Shown: positions 11,101-23,800, counted from the stretch's first letter. The stretch: DNA of 64,000 nt from Hofstenia miamia (GCA_004352715.1 SCFE01000017.1:2024572-2088571), one strand, 5' to 3'. Numbers and translations: made by a program. The notes: generated by a model from the sequence alone, not told the origin.

Positions 11101-12611
11101 ACGTTTTTACACAGGAACGCACTATTGCAGTTAAACCGGGAAAAAGGGTTGTACTAGCAGCTGGAAAAAGCACCTAATTCACTAGAAATTCAAAAATTGA
11201 GGAATTAACAATCTTTATAAATTTTAGTAAATTAATAAATTGCACATTAAGGTCATGTAACGTTAAGGAATAGCAAATCTGTCCTGATTTGCTCTTGCAG
11301 CACTAGCTATAGGCAAACACAGGTAGTACATTACATAGAGGCAGATAGACTGAAATATAAAAAAGGTTTGGGCTATGCATAGAATTTCGCAAAATGATAT
11401 GCTTTTTGTGAAAGTCTTACACAAGGAAAGTCAAAGAATATTTACAAAGACAAGGACTAGAACAGTGAGTCACTTAAAATACTTATTTCCAGAACAATAT
11501 GTTCACCAAACTCGCAGTGATCAACTTTAGTGGGGTAGGTAAGATTATTTTTGCAAAAAACGACTTAGTTTGGCTAATTAATTGTGTAAGTCACTCAAAA
11601 TACTTGAAAATACTCAAATGTACAGGACTCAAATAAAAATTTTATATCTTATTGCCAAGAATGCGTTTTTTCTGTTTTTGCATTATTTTTCATTTTAATA
11701 GCAGTAAATGACCTTTCAGAGATATTCTATAAATAGCGCAAATGTGCGTATTTATATTAACATTGCTGGGATTAACGCATTTCCGCTCGACATTTGAACT
11801 CAGCTAAAACTGTTGTCTATGCACAATAAATGCTTGGTCTTATATACAAATTATTATAAACATATTTACAAATTTCACGCAAAACCAAAAGCATTTGGTC
11901 TGACCGATATTACAACCAGTACCCGATGCCACAATATATATATATCCCTAGAAAATAGCGCTAAATATTATCTAGCGATTTTTTTCAAATTATCCCTTAT
12001 ATTTAGCGCCAATCACAATTGGTTTGAACAAAGTAGTTTTTTACGCTTAAAATTTCGGGCTAAATGCATACTTTATATTTAACGCGCCAGATATACGCAT
12101 CAAATTATTTAGTGTGATATTTTTATATATACCCCAATTTTGGGTTAAATTTTTGGTAAGTACCAAGGGCATCGCTAGGGAGGGGATACCGGGCGTGGGC
12201 CTCTCCGATAAATGTCATCTACATGAAAATTTTGTAATATTTACATTTGAATTAGTGCCGTAGTCAGTCTACTAGCAAAACTAGGTGTACAAAGCATTGT
12301 CACGGATTTTGTGAAAATAATTATAAAATTTCCATTTAAAGCAAATGATCTTTGCTATAATTGCGGTATAAATAGTGTTACATCAAGATTTCTGTATAAA
12401 TTAAATTTATCACTCAATCTTGGGACAATGGAATTTTGCTACAACATTTCTGGAATATAAAGTCACACATCGTATGCGATCACATAACAAAGTAGATCTG
12501 AAATTATTACACAGCAAAACATCTAATAAAATGAAGTTAAAATGCACACATATTTTCAAATCATCTTTGTTGTAATCGTATAACACAAGAGATGCTATTT
12601 GTATTTGTGAT
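8151..12611. other. AT-rich intergenic stretch with no recognised gene
   Basis: Short ORFs at 8471-8653, 10843-11079 and 11813-12082 have no recognisable motif and look like chance frames. Two single-sided hAT-like termini may be present (CAGTGGCGAAGCTGC near 11070 and AAGGGCATCGCTAGGG near 12165), but no partner or target duplication was found. The rest is probably decayed repeat sequence. Confidence 0.4.
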
Positions 12612-13310
12612 GTTAAGAGTTAAAGCAAATTTATTGTTAATATGTATATAAAATCTCCAAACTAACACATGGCAATATACTTACAAAACTGTTTACATAT
12701 GCCTTATTAATTAAAGAGCAGTTTTAAAAATAATTTGTCCATGTATTGACTTTAATATCTATGCCTAATAATTTTTGTTTATTTAATAAAATTTGTTTGA
12801 TTTTTTTCTTGAAGAGTTTATAATTTTTCTTATATTTTATATCGATACTTAATTCATTCAATAAGATTGAGTATCTGAAAGAAAATGCATCTTGACGATT
12901 ATTGATACTAAAAAGTTTTTTATTCCCTTTTTTGATTTTGATGAAATTATTGAGAAAACTGAATGAACTTAATTCATGAAAAAAATTTATGCATCATACA
13001 TAGTAATTGATACTGAATAAAGTAACTTGGGGTCAAGATATTACATGATGATCTTAATTGATATTTCTATAAACAATAAGGAGGTATGGTAACCATGTAA
13101 TGCGTAAGCGCAATAAACGCATTCAAAGAAATATTGTGTTATTTTGATGTTCAATTCTTGACTGAGTATGTAAATATTTCATAAAATTGCTTGAAAATGC
13201 TAATGCGATTGAATGAGCTCTTATCAGGACATTTTTGTTCGATTTCAATGGATAGGAAGCCTTTTCTCCTACTAGGATAAATTTATATTATCATCTGTGA
13301 TAATTTTATA
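12612..13310 (-). mobile_element. LINE 3'-end fragment (ORF2 C-terminus and 3' UTR)
   Basis: Reverse translation gives broken ORF2 C-terminal segments such as DPKLLYSVSITMYDA and HELSSFSFLNNFIKIKKG, then LNELSIDIKYKKNYKLFKK, the usual charged end of LINE ORF2. The 3' end near 12618 (reverse of AAAGCAAATTTATTG) matches the LINE end near 4515. Upstream parts of the element are not evident. Confidence 0.5.
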
Positions 13311-14083
13311 GTCAATGTATTTATTTCGTAACATCTTTGCATCTACAGCTCATCTATGGTGGAATTCATTAAAAAAATTATAAATAATGTTTATTGATTT
13401 GATACACAATACATAAGATTAAAGCTTTTTAAATGTATGAATATATTGATTTTGAAACCCTCACTGTCTGGAGTAGCAAATTTGCTACTTTACTTTATAT
13501 AATGAATTTAGCAGCAGACTAAGATCATTCAAAACGATTGTATTTTTGACTTTACTCCGAGTATGGAATTATGTTTTTGTGTTCTTGTTTCTAATTTGAG
13601 ATATAGTAAAATATTTCCAAAAATGCCGATTTTTGTATTTTTTGAAAAGAAATAAGTGCATTAATAGCAGCCAAAAATCATATTTAAATTTCGAAGTTGA
13701 GTAAATAATAAATGATATGTACTTAGTATGCCATACGCGTAAGTAAGACATTAAATTTTTGTTCAAAATATATACAATATTGAAATTACGCATGGATTTA
13801 ACTGAAATTCCAAATTTGTAACTATGGTAATTACAGAGTTAATGTAGATTCAAACTTAGTGTATTTATATTCTACAGTATAATGTATACCAATGGTTGAG
13901 GCAATAGGTGAAGGATTAGAGCGCTCCCAAATATTGTACTTCCAAAATTAATGAAGCATTTCTTTTTATACATGATATTTAATTGGTACAGAGTTGCAAG
14001 CGATTATAATTTGTCAAAAACCTAACTGGCTGTTCCTGGATAACGCCAATGTCACTCTACGAAGTCCCATACTTACAGATGAT
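13239..14083. repeat. Triplicated locus, copy A
   Basis: This sequence corresponds to 15010-15854 and ends at a single N (14084). It differs from copies B and C at a handful of bases, for example CTGTCTGG versus CTGTTTGG, CGCGTAAG versus CGGGTAAG, and TTCCAAAT versus TTGCAAAT. The most likely reading is the end of one contig from a different haplotype. Confidence 0.8.
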
Positions 14084-14084
14084 N

Positions 14085-15008
14085 TGGAATTCATTAAAAA
14101 AATTATAAATAATGTTTATTGATTTGATACACAATACATAAGATTAAAGCTTTTTAAATGTATGAATATATTGATTTTGAAACCCTCACTGTTTGGAGTA
14201 GCAAATTTGCTACTTTACTTTATATAATGAATTTAGCAGCAGACTAAGATCATTCAAAACGATTGTATTTTTGACTTTACTCCGAGTATGGAATTATGTT
14301 TTTGTGTTCTTGTTTCTAATTTGAGATATAGTAAAATATTTCCAAAAATGCCGATTTTTGTATTTTTTGAAAAGAAATAAGTGCATTAATAGCAGCCAAA
14401 AATCATATTTAAATTTCGAAGTTGAGTAAATAATAAATGATATGTACTTAGTATGCCATACGGGTAAGTAAGACATTAAATTTTTGTTCAAAATATATAC
14501 AACATTGAAATTACGCATGGATTTAACTGAAATTGCAAATTTGTAACTATGGTAATTACAGAGTTCATGTAGATTCAAACTTAGTGTATTTATATTCTAC
14601 AGTATAATGTATACCAATGGTTGAGGCAATAGGTGAAGGATTAGAGCGCTCCCAAATATTGTACTTCCAAAATTAATGAAGCATTTCTTTTTATACATGA
14701 TATTTAATTGGTACAGAGTTGCAAGCGATTATAATTTGTCAAAAACCTAACTGGCTGTTCCTGGATAACGCCAATGTCACTCTACGAAGTCCCATACTTA
14801 CAGATCATGTTAAGCAATAGGGTAATTTAAGTTTTTGCCATGTGTACTTTGTGCACGTGGCGACGGTGACTTTCTCAAAGCGTGTCTTCTTAGTTTGTGG
14901 TAGACAGATGGCAGCGCACTAGAAACCCTGACAGCAAGATTACTACTGATTCTTGAGCTATGAGTGCGTCTCATAAGATAGTCAGGTTAAAGAAAGCTCG
15001 TTGTTCTA
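14085..15008. repeat. Triplicated locus, copy B
   Basis: It appears identical to 15131-16054 over its whole length by eye, and its first ~725 bases equal copy A from 13360 apart from a few substitutions. It is flanked by single Ns at 14084 and 15009. The 94-residue minus-strand frame at 14294-14578 is copied exactly at 15340-15624 and is not a recognisable protein. Confidence 0.8.
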
Positions 15009-15009
15009 N

Positions 15010-16054
15010 TCGATTTCAATGGATAGGAAGCCTTTTCTCCTACTAGGATAAATTTATATTATCATCTGTGATAATTTTATAGTCAATGTATTTATTTCGT
15101 AACATCTTTGCATCTACAGCTCATCTATGGTGGAATTCATTAAAAAAATTATAAATAATGTTTATTGATTTGATACACAATACATAAGATTAAAGCTTTT
15201 TAAATGTATGAATATATTGATTTTGAAACCCTCACTGTTTGGAGTAGCAAATTTGCTACTTTACTTTATATAATGAATTTAGCAGCAGACTAAGATCATT
15301 CAAAACGATTGTATTTTTGACTTTACTCCGAGTATGGAATTATGTTTTTGTGTTCTTGTTTCTAATTTGAGATATAGTAAAATATTTCCAAAAATGCCGA
15401 TTTTTGTATTTTTTGAAAAGAAATAAGTGCATTAATAGCAGCCAAAAATCATATTTAAATTTCGAAGTTGAGTAAATAATAAATGATATGTACTTAGTAT
15501 GCCATACGGGTAAGTAAGACATTAAATTTTTGTTCAAAATATATACAACATTGAAATTACGCATGGATTTAACTGAAATTGCAAATTTGTAACTATGGTA
15601 ATTACAGAGTTCATGTAGATTCAAACTTAGTGTATTTATATTCTACAGTATAATGTATACCAATGGTTGAGGCAATAGGTGAAGGATTAGAGCGCTCCCA
15701 AATATTGTACTTCCAAAATTAATGAAGCATTTCTTTTTATACATGATATTTAATTGGTACAGAGTTGCAAGCGATTATAATTTGTCAAAAACCTAACTGG
15801 CTGTTCCTGGATAACGCCAATGTCACTCTACGAAGTCCCATACTTACAGATCATGTTAAGCAATAGGGTAATTTAAGTTTTTGCCATGTGTACTTTGTGC
15901 ACGTGGCGACGGTGACTTTCTCAAAGCGTGTCTTCTTAGTTTGTGGTAGACAGATGGCAGCGCACTAGAAACCCTGACAGCAAGATTACTACTGATTCTT
16001 GAGCTATGAGTGCGTCTCATAAGATAGTCAGGTTAAAGAAAGCTCGTTGTTCTA
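15010..16054. repeat. Triplicated locus, copy C (probably the true single copy)
   Basis: This copy covers the full extent of A plus B and continues without a break into unique sequence at 16055. If the duplication is an assembly artefact, deleting 13239-15009 would restore the locus. Within it, GACAGATGGCAGCGC (about 15950-15964, and in B near 14925) resembles a CTCF-type core, which is weak evidence only. Confidence 0.75.
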
Positions 16055-17712
16055 GCCTATGGAATAGGTTAAGGGCCAGAGTTTGCTGTGCCCTGTGCTA
16101 ATGAGGCAGGTTTGCGATATCACAATAGTTTTTGGTTGCAGCGTGTTAGTAGCCTTGCTTCACCAAAACGGGAGAGGCGCAATCGTATCAACTGAAGTAT
16201 GTATATAAGACTTTGAGTTTTGCCAAGCATCTTCAATATTGGCCTAGATAACAAACATGCCAACACCAGGTGAAACTAATTGTTTTCCTACAAAATCAAC
16301 TATCATTATCATATTAAATTTTTTTTATTTCTTCAGGATGATGAGAATAACACTTTTTGATTTTGGCCCAATCGAGATGCTCTTGTTGTAATACTACTAC
16401 AATAGTGTTCAATAAAATTGGTCCAAATGACCTTGCATGTCCAAAACAGGGATCCGCTTAGCCTAATTCGCTGATCCTCAGCCCACTTCAAATGACATTG
16501 CTCGGTGTGTGAAGAGTATCACAACTTTTCGCTAATGCTTTACTTAACATCCTCAATAATGCCTTTGTATCAGATCATAATTTTAACTAGCCTTGTAAAA
16601 CCTAGATGAATAGCTTTAAACCCTCAAAACGACTCCTCAAGATGTAGAATTTCAACCAAACTCCTTTTTAACATATTCAATTACACAGGACAGTCTCAAC
16701 TGCGGAAATTTGCAGTCAATCTGATTATTCTAGCAACCATAATCGAGAGAAAATTAGATAATTTTGAACCACCCTTACGAACTATAATCATGTATTCGGT
16801 GTTGATGTCATGTAGGAACAAACTACTACAATGCCTCCATTATTATAATAGTTTCCTGCAATATATGGATGTCTTAAACTGCTATGTAAAAACATTGTAT
16901 ATTTGTGAGCTTGGCCCCCTGAAAAAATCCTGGTAAGTACATTCAATTTTTTCAACGTTTCTTTCAGGAATTTAGCTTCATATTGTGTCCTTGAAAAGGG
17001 CACCCTAGAAACTATCTCTATAAGTATACATTATAAATAAAATGAAATTTAGGGTGAAAAGTCTTAATATAATAAATACATTGCCACTCAATTGTGATAT
17101 TTCCAAATCTCTTGATTCACTTGCCGTTATAGACTATTTATTGATATTTATTGTTGCTGTATTATGCTTATATTGTAATATATCCTGAAAATTTAGGTCA
17201 TTGACCCTCATCTTAAATAATTATTGGATAAAGGCTTGAGTACATTGAGCAAATCTTGGAAAATAACGAAAATGTCAAATTCAAGCGTAATATGTTAAGG
17301 ATGCACAGTTAATGAATACTCTTATTTCAACTTTGTGCAATAAATGCCCAAATATAATAAGCGCCTAACTTTGGTAACTTAGTTTACTCTGTATTTCTTT
17401 GAATTTTTTATATAGACCTCATGTTCTGAATTTTACTTTATTGTAACAAAATGTTACACACGTACTAAATAGGAATATGTAAATCACCGTACCAATAAGG
17501 GTTAACACTGTAAATTGCAATATTTAAAGTTTCTATCAAATATAATATTCAGCAATAAGTATTAAGTTATAGTTAAAATCTACATAGTACTGCCTAATTT
17601 ACTAGTAAGACAAACTAAAAATGAATCCTTACATTATTTTGGTTTAAATTTTTAATTTTGCTTGCCGGTATTTATTTGTGCAAATTTTTAAATTCCATCA
17701 ATTAATAAAGAC
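16055..17712. other. Intergenic, no gene seen
   Basis: AT-rich sequence with only short frames. The 71-residue minus-strand frame at 16788-17003 has no recognisable motif. Confidence 0.4.
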
Positions 17713-17819
17713 TTGAATCTCTCATCTATTTCCCTGCCAAAACTATGCATTTTCACGATACATTTTCCAATTTCAATTAATAATTCAATAATAGAAATAA
17801 CACTAAGACTTCTGTTACA

Positions 17820-17900
17820 TATAGGTCAGCACAATTTTACTTACACAGGTCAGCAAAATTGTACTAACACATCCAGGTCAGCCTTATTGATGTTTTTGGC
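17820..17900 (+). repeat. Three imperfect ~28-bp direct repeats (AGGTCAGC core)
   Basis: AGGTCAGC recurs three times at about 28-base spacing (near 17823, 17848 and 17876), each followed by an AAAATT or related stretch. It lies about 120-200 bases before the EcKinase start codon, so a promoter role is possible but untested. A TG-rich microsatellite follows at about 17950-17978. Confidence 0.5.
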
Positions 17901-18017
17901 ACATGAAAATGGACACAGAATTCGGGTCATCACAATTGATCATTTGTACGACTGTGTGGGTGTGTGTGTTTGTGTGTAAACAGAGCTTTGTAAACAAATG
18001 GTAGACACTCGCACAAT

Positions 18018-19229
18018 ATGATCTTTTACGAGAATGTAATTAAAAATGCTCTCTGTAATGAAAATGATGAAATATTAAACTTGAAAGTCGACGATTGCTG
18101 CGATCCTGGAGACCACTATGTCGGTATTTTAAAGCAGATGAGTTTCACATTAAGAGCAAGAAATGAATCCAAATTTTTCGATGTGGTGATTAAGTATGGG
18201 AAGGATTCAGACAGGAAAGACATGTTTTTCATTAAAGAAATCGACGCATATAATGTAATTTCCACTGATATTACCCAATGGCAAAAGGAAACATATGGAA
18301 CGTTGTTAGTCCCAATGAAGTTTCCTAGAATACTACATGGAAGCATAGAAAAAAAACTATTAATTATGGAAAACTTAAAATCGTTGGGATACAAAATGGG
18401 TGATAGGGCTAAGGGTCTCAATTTTGAGGAATCAACTTTAGTTATGAAAGCGATTGCCGAGTTTCATGCACTGTGTAATTTGTATTTAAGTAACATCGAT
18501 AGAAAGGCATTCTTTGAACGGTATCCATATTTCATTGACAAAGAATTCGAATTTCCACTGACAGATGAAATTGTCAAGAGTGCAATTTTTGACACTTTAG
18601 TACCAATTCTGTCAAAGGCGTATCCAAAAGAAATCCATTTGCTTGAAGATTTTAATTTTGAAAGATTTCAAATGGCCTTACCTACAAATGTAAAAAAGCT
18701 ATGTAGTCCAAACGAACAATTTAATGTGCTTTGTCATGGTGATTTATACACAAATAACATCTTGTTTAAGTACGATGAAAGATGTAAACCCACAGATCTA
18801 AGATTTATCGATCTCCAAGCTGTAAGACTCTGCACACCTGCTTATGACCTAATTCATTTTTTTTGGCTAAGTGCGGATTCAAATGTCTTAGCAAATAAGC
18901 AAGAAGAACTGTTGGAAATTTATTGGCAGAACTTCATTTCAGTAGCAAAACAGATAAAGTTAGAACATCATTACACAATAAATGATTTACAAAATGATGT
19001 GAAATTGTTGAATGGACTAGGATTTCAAATAAAGATGAAGACAATTTTGTATTCAACAGCAAGAAAAGAAGATGCCTTGTATTTCGACGAGAGTGAAAGT
19101 TTAATGACCGAGGCGGCGACTATTAAAATGCAAAGTAAAGGAGTAGAACTGGCTCGATTGGCCGATGATTTTGTAAAGGAAAAGATTATGGTTGCTTTAC
19201 GTTATGGAAAGAAATTGCAAATATTTTAG
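18018..19229 (+). CDS. EcKinase-like / CHK domain kinase (ecdysteroid 22-kinase family)
   Basis: This is an intact 403-residue single-exon gene encoding a small-molecule kinase of the EcKinase (DUF1679/CHK-like) family. Members fold like aminoglycoside and choline kinases; a few phosphorylate ecdysteroids, and many are linked to detoxification. A candidate ATP-binding lysine lies in VVIK (residue 59), with FIKEIDAYN following. The linker strand is LLIMENL (114-120), the catalytic loop CHGDLYTNN (239-247) has the His, Asp and Asn expected of a kinase, and the metal-binding IDLQ (264-267) is followed by the family signature YDLIHFFW. Length fits the family (about 400). The ATG at 18018 puts all domains in frame. 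There is no intron, signal peptide or membrane segment. Isolated members usually occur in clusters, but no paralogue is seen here. Substrate is unknown; all key residues are present, so it is probably active. Confidence 0.9.
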   Translation: MIFYENVIKNALCNENDEILNLKVDDCCDPGDHYVGILKQMSFTLRARNESKFFDVVIKYGKDSDRKDMFFIKEIDAYNVISTDITQWQKETYGTLLVPMKFPRILHGSIEKKLLIMENLKSLGYKMGDRAKGLNFEESTLVMKAIAEFHALCNLYLSNIDRKAFFERYPYFIDKEFEFPLTDEIVKSAIFDTLVPILSKAYPKEIHLLEDFNFERFQMALPTNVKKLCSPNEQFNVLCHGDLYTNNILFKYDERCKPTDLRFIDLQAVRLCTPAYDLIHFFWLSADSNVLANKQEELLEIYWQNFISVAKQIKLEHHYTINDLQNDVKLLNGLGFQIKMKTILYSTARKEDALYFDESESLMTEAATIKMQSKGVELARLADDFVKEKIMVALRYGKKLQIF

Positions 19230-22149
19230 CAATTCAATTTTTTTATACACGATATGTTTTTCGACATGCATCTGCTGTGCTGGAATGCTTAGACTAGTTG
19301 CCATAACTGTTTTCTGCACCTTATAATCAACACAGCTGCATAAATATCTAATTTTTTTTGCTGTTGTCCAGTGTTTCATCTAATCTCCTATATCTAGAGG
19401 GGGAGTCTCCCTCAGAGAAGAATTTATTGCAAAAATCTAATGTTTATATTTATATTAATACGTTAGGCACAAGCCTTTGCTAATCGGAATCTAAGCATGG
19501 ACATCCTAATTGTATATAAAATGAAAAACATATTATTGTGGTCGTTTAGAGATAGGCGCATGCATAGATCTATTCCTCTTCTCATAATGTAGTTTATACC
19601 ATTTAAAATTTGAAGTTTATAGTTATGGAGATACATTTTGCTTACATTCATGGAATCCGCATTAGCTGTTGTTTGAATGATTAATGGGCCAAAGAAGATT
19701 GAAATTTTTTTACGAAAAATAATATATTTTAAGTTATTCGTTAGATTCACTACTATAATCTTGCTTTTTTGAAGGAAATTTAATTTCTATTGGAGAATTC
19801 TAAATGAATAATTTTTTTTCACTAAACACACCAGTAAAAACCCCCAACTGTGCTATTATTCAGTCATACTTAAACTATCATAACAACCATCAATGAAGCT
19901 TACTATAAAACAGAATTATGTAGTTTTGTTTACATCACTGAGAAATTTAATTTTGCAATTATAAAGTCAAAACTAAGTCCATTCCAGAAACACTATTACA
20001 ATATCTTATGAGTGACATAATGAATTGCCAACAATATATCAATTTTTACAACACTTCTCGCCAAAAACTAAATTTTGTGGATACTTAGTCTTTGTCAGCA
20101 GAACTCATACGTAGAAAAAGGGAAGATTGTGGAGAATAAAAGCCCTAAGAAAAAAATAAAACTTCACTAATGCATGTTAAAGGCTAAATTCGATTTCATT
20201 TCTTATTTTCAAAAAATTAAATTATGTAATAAATGTATAAATTGTCATGTAACTTAAGAATTAATCATATTCTTGAATTTATTTTGAGTGTGGGACAAAT
20301 AACGCAAAAATACCGAAGTCTGAGTATTGCAAGCAATTCAAGGTCGCCTTGAAACAATTTGGCAATAACTGCTAAAATTTATAATTGAGTCGAATTTGGC
20401 CGCTGAATCCATCAATGATCACTTGCTCGATGCTAGGTCAATTATCAATGAAGAATCAATTAAATCAATACCCCAAACAAATATGTGCTTTTGATTTAAT
20501 ATATAACTTACAGTATCGGTTTGCAATCTAAAGCATCATAGTTTTCATTTTAAGAGTTGTACGAGAAAAAGTATTTTCACTGAGTAAATGGACACAACAC
20601 TACATTTATAGAAAGTAATTGGCAAGCATGGAAGTTTTTCACTTATTTTAAACTTAGTAGGCCTATTGCTTACAAACTCGCTTTGGGTTTTCTTGACAAA
20701 TGAAGCAGCGTTTTTGAAAATTTCAATAAATAGTTATATAAATAAAAAACCAATTTGCGAAATTTAGCGATGCTTAGTTTTTAATTATCCATGAGAAGTA
20801 TTATTTTGTAGTAGAAGTTGGTTAAGATTGAGCGCTATCCTCCACGAAAATTCAATGGAAATAAAGTATTTATTTGAATTCTTCCGTAATAGTTTGTTAA
20901 TGCTCGGCGGTATACGGAAAAAATTAACCGATGCCGCGATTTCCACTCCTAACAGAAAGAAGCAATCTGTTTCTCAGCAGATCGGTGAAACAACTACACG
21001 CTATACCTTAATTGGCTTGTTACATTTCAAGCACTATTAGTTATGGTCATCTCTGTGCCAAAAACCATGTGCATGCAGTTGTCAAATCCAATCAAATGAA
21101 CATCTGGAAGATAATCAGAGCTTCTGGGCAGCACTCTTTAGAATAAAATACAAGTGCAATGGTAAGTTAGGCAGATATCATGCGTTATTGGCAGGCAGCA
21201 CTCATAGACATATGGCAAGCGCCTCTCCCATCTTTAGCATTCAGACAATGTTATTCACACTGCTCTATGAATATAAAATTTGTACAGAAATATACATAGT
21301 AATTGTATAAAAGCAGCAGAATTGGGTTGAGCAGATTGAACTGGAATGTAGTAATCAATTGTCGTTTTTTTGGGAAGAATGGGTGAATCACATATTTTCC
21401 ACTTTGACCAGATGAATGATTCATTCCACTTCATGTAAAGAGAGCGCTATCCTCAACGGAAATTTAATGAAAATGAGGACACTTTGTACAAAAATCTATC
21501 GAGTAGGCCTTGATAGCATGCCTAAACTGCCACATGCCAGTACAAGACATATGAGGCCCAAAAGTGTATGCGTTCAGAACAAAAACCTTTGAACAGTAAT
21601 TTCCGAATTTTCATATGCAGAACTCTAATATAATTGCCGGAAATATTGTAGAATCATCACCCAGGCTAGAGATGTGTACTAACTCCGAACTATTTAGAGA
21701 TGCTGAACTACAGTTTCTTACAAGCGGGGTAATGTCTATCTAGATTAACTTTTGCTGTCTCATGTACACATTTTCTGATTATCCATACTAAACTATATTA
21801 GAATAACATGTAACAGCCACAATTTATGTAACCGTATGAGAGAGACTCCAGTTAACAATGGGCTCGCTGCCCGAAGCGGTATCTGATCACCAAGAAGCCA
21901 TCCGCCCATCCGCAACAGAGTAATGTTCCATCCATTGACAGACTCAGCTCATTCTCATTTGATCTAATTTTATTATGTGTACCCTAACTATGTGATAATA
22001 AAAGGTAGTGCAGACACTATTCGACTTAATAACTCATTCTCAAGTGTAACTTTCACTAGTATATTAATGCAACCGTTCATTGGCACTAACTGCTGATATA
22101 AAAATTTAGTAAATAAACAACGCATAAGTTTCCTACCCTACATATAATA
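19230..22149. other. Intergenic, no gene seen; one dispersed direct repeat
   Basis: No recognisable coding region. A ~38-bp sequence beginning GAGCGCTATCCTC occurs at about 20830 and again at about 21442 in the same orientation with roughly 80% identity. The stretch around 21780-22060 has a mixed composition and an AATAAAAGG that recalls a solo LTR, but no paired ends were found. The minus-strand frame at 19463-19750 has no recognisable domain. Confidence 0.4.
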
Positions 22150-22157
22150 GTGATACT
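22150..22157 (+). repeat. 8-bp target-site duplication GTGATACT (left)
   Basis: It matches 24937-24944 exactly and lies directly outside the inverted termini. Eight bases is the hAT target duplication length. Confidence 0.85.
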
Positions 22158-22252
22158 CAGAGGCGCACCCAGAGGGGGGAACTGGGGGAACGTCCCCCCC
22201 CTCAACAGAGCACAGAGATGCTTCCATTTCTCATGAAATGTTTGCCTATAAC

Positions 22253-22488
22253 CAGTGGCGTACGAAAGCTGTGGAATGTCCTTCAGTGAGTTTTTCAAAA
22301 TTGCCTTTGACTGGTTAAATAAAGAAAATTTTCATTAAAAAATATTAAGAAAGACCAAATTTAGGTTGTGAAATGCATTTCTTATTGTCGAATTCTCAAT
22401 ATTTCCAAAGAATTTTAGGGGCTTGCCCCGCTTTTTGTTACTTACGGCGGAGATATTCCACCGTTGGAAAACCCTGCGTACGCCCCTA
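22253..22488. mobile_element. Nested hAT-like MITE (236 bp)
   Basis: The left end CAGTGGCGTACG and the inverted right end TAGGGGCGTACG match at 10 of 12 bases. Flanking octamers CCTATAAC and CCTAAACA agree only partly (5 of 8), consistent with an old insertion. It lies wholly inside the larger hAT-type element and has no coding capacity. Confidence 0.5.
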
Positions 22489-23316
22489 CCTAAACAAATT
22501 ATACAACATAATATGTAAATAACTATTGGTTCTACTCTATGTCTGCAAGGGTAGACAATATAGAATTGATATTGCAATGTTTGCATTAATTTCAATTTAA
22601 TTAACCTATTGAATATTTTAAAAAATCAATAGCCAAATATTTAAGATTCACTTAAATCTTGCTGAAATATATAATCAATTCCCGATTCCAGAAGCATTAT
22701 CATCCTGTCTAGTAAATTTATATAGAATTGGCTTTGGAATGTACTGGATAATTTGATGACCAAAAAATATGTAATGCTTCCACAACCCAATTCACCATTT
22801 TATGCATATTGAAGGCTTAAAATTAAACTTATTTCGCACCATTGTGATATTCTGTGGGACACCTCACCGTATCATGCCAAACCTAAAGAAATTAAACTAT
22901 GATCACTACATTTATATATAGTATGTATGGCAGAACCAAATTTGCCATTAGCAATTATGATTAGTGGCAATATTTAACTTTTGATTTTGTAGAACAATTC
23001 CTTCATACTGCTAACAGATGTATGAACCACAAGTAACCCTTTTTGTTATCTCACAATTATGATTTTTCATTGAAAAATTTTTTATGAGTTATGTATTGAT
23101 TTTTATTAATACCAAACTAGTTAACTTACTATGATTTTTGATATAATATTTTTATTCTAATTATTCCCAAAAGTTGGCAATAATCTATTGTTTGAAACGC
23201 AAAAATTGATTAATTTACTAAACAAGAAACATCTATTTGTAGGGTTCCAATTAAAAATTGCCTACTCCTGCGTGTCTGTAATTTATGGCGAGGGGCAATT
23301 TAACCAGAGACAAAAC

Positions 23317-23332
23317 GTATCATATATGATAC
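23317..23332. repeat. Perfect 16-bp palindrome GTATCATATATGATAC (first of two)
   Basis: An identical palindrome recurs at 23683-23698, extended there to 18 bp. Two exact copies 366 bases apart inside the hAT element suggest the ends or subterminal boxes of another small element. Confidence 0.7.
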
Positions 23333-23681
23333 ATTTTATAAAGTGGCCCTGCGCTTATTAGTTTGCTTATTTTTCATTTGAAATGTGGTATTATATTTCC
23401 ATGAGTACTAATTATTTATCATGCAGCAATAGTTTTAATACAAAATCAGCGTGCCAAAACCATGACACTGGTTAATCAGCAGAGTGCTGAATTTCTTCCT
23501 GAGTAAAAACTAATTACAACATTACATTCCAAAAGAATTTTTTGTTTTCGAGATTTCCACAAATAGACAAAATTTTTAATTATTGTTATTTGAATGAATT
23601 GTATTTTTACATGTTTTGCAGCATATTGAATGTTTTTTCTGAATTTCATTATTTCGTTTATAGTGCAACTTCAGGCTGAAA

Positions 23682-23699
23682 TGTATCATATATGATACA
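23682..23699. repeat. Perfect 18-bp palindrome TGTATCATATATGATACA (second copy)
   Basis: Partner of the palindrome at 23317. Flanks differ (AAAC before and TTTT after the first; GAAA before and AAAA after this one), so the pair could be terminal motifs of an inserted sequence, but no duplication of target was found. Confidence 0.65.
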
Positions 23700-23800
23700 A
23701 AAAAGTCAGGTTGAAACTAAAAAGTTCCTAATTTTTGTAAACTATCATGTTTTATGTTCCCCATCAATGGCAATTAAGGCTGACTGAATAAAAAAATAAA

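Noticed and set aside
13569-15624. Repeated minus-strand frames of 74-94 residues
   Set aside because: The same non-recognisable frame copied by the triplicated assembly region; no protein features.
21785-22070. Possible solo LTR (TGTAACAGCC start, AATAAAAGG inside)
   Set aside because: No TG...CA ends with a target duplication and no second copy in the window.
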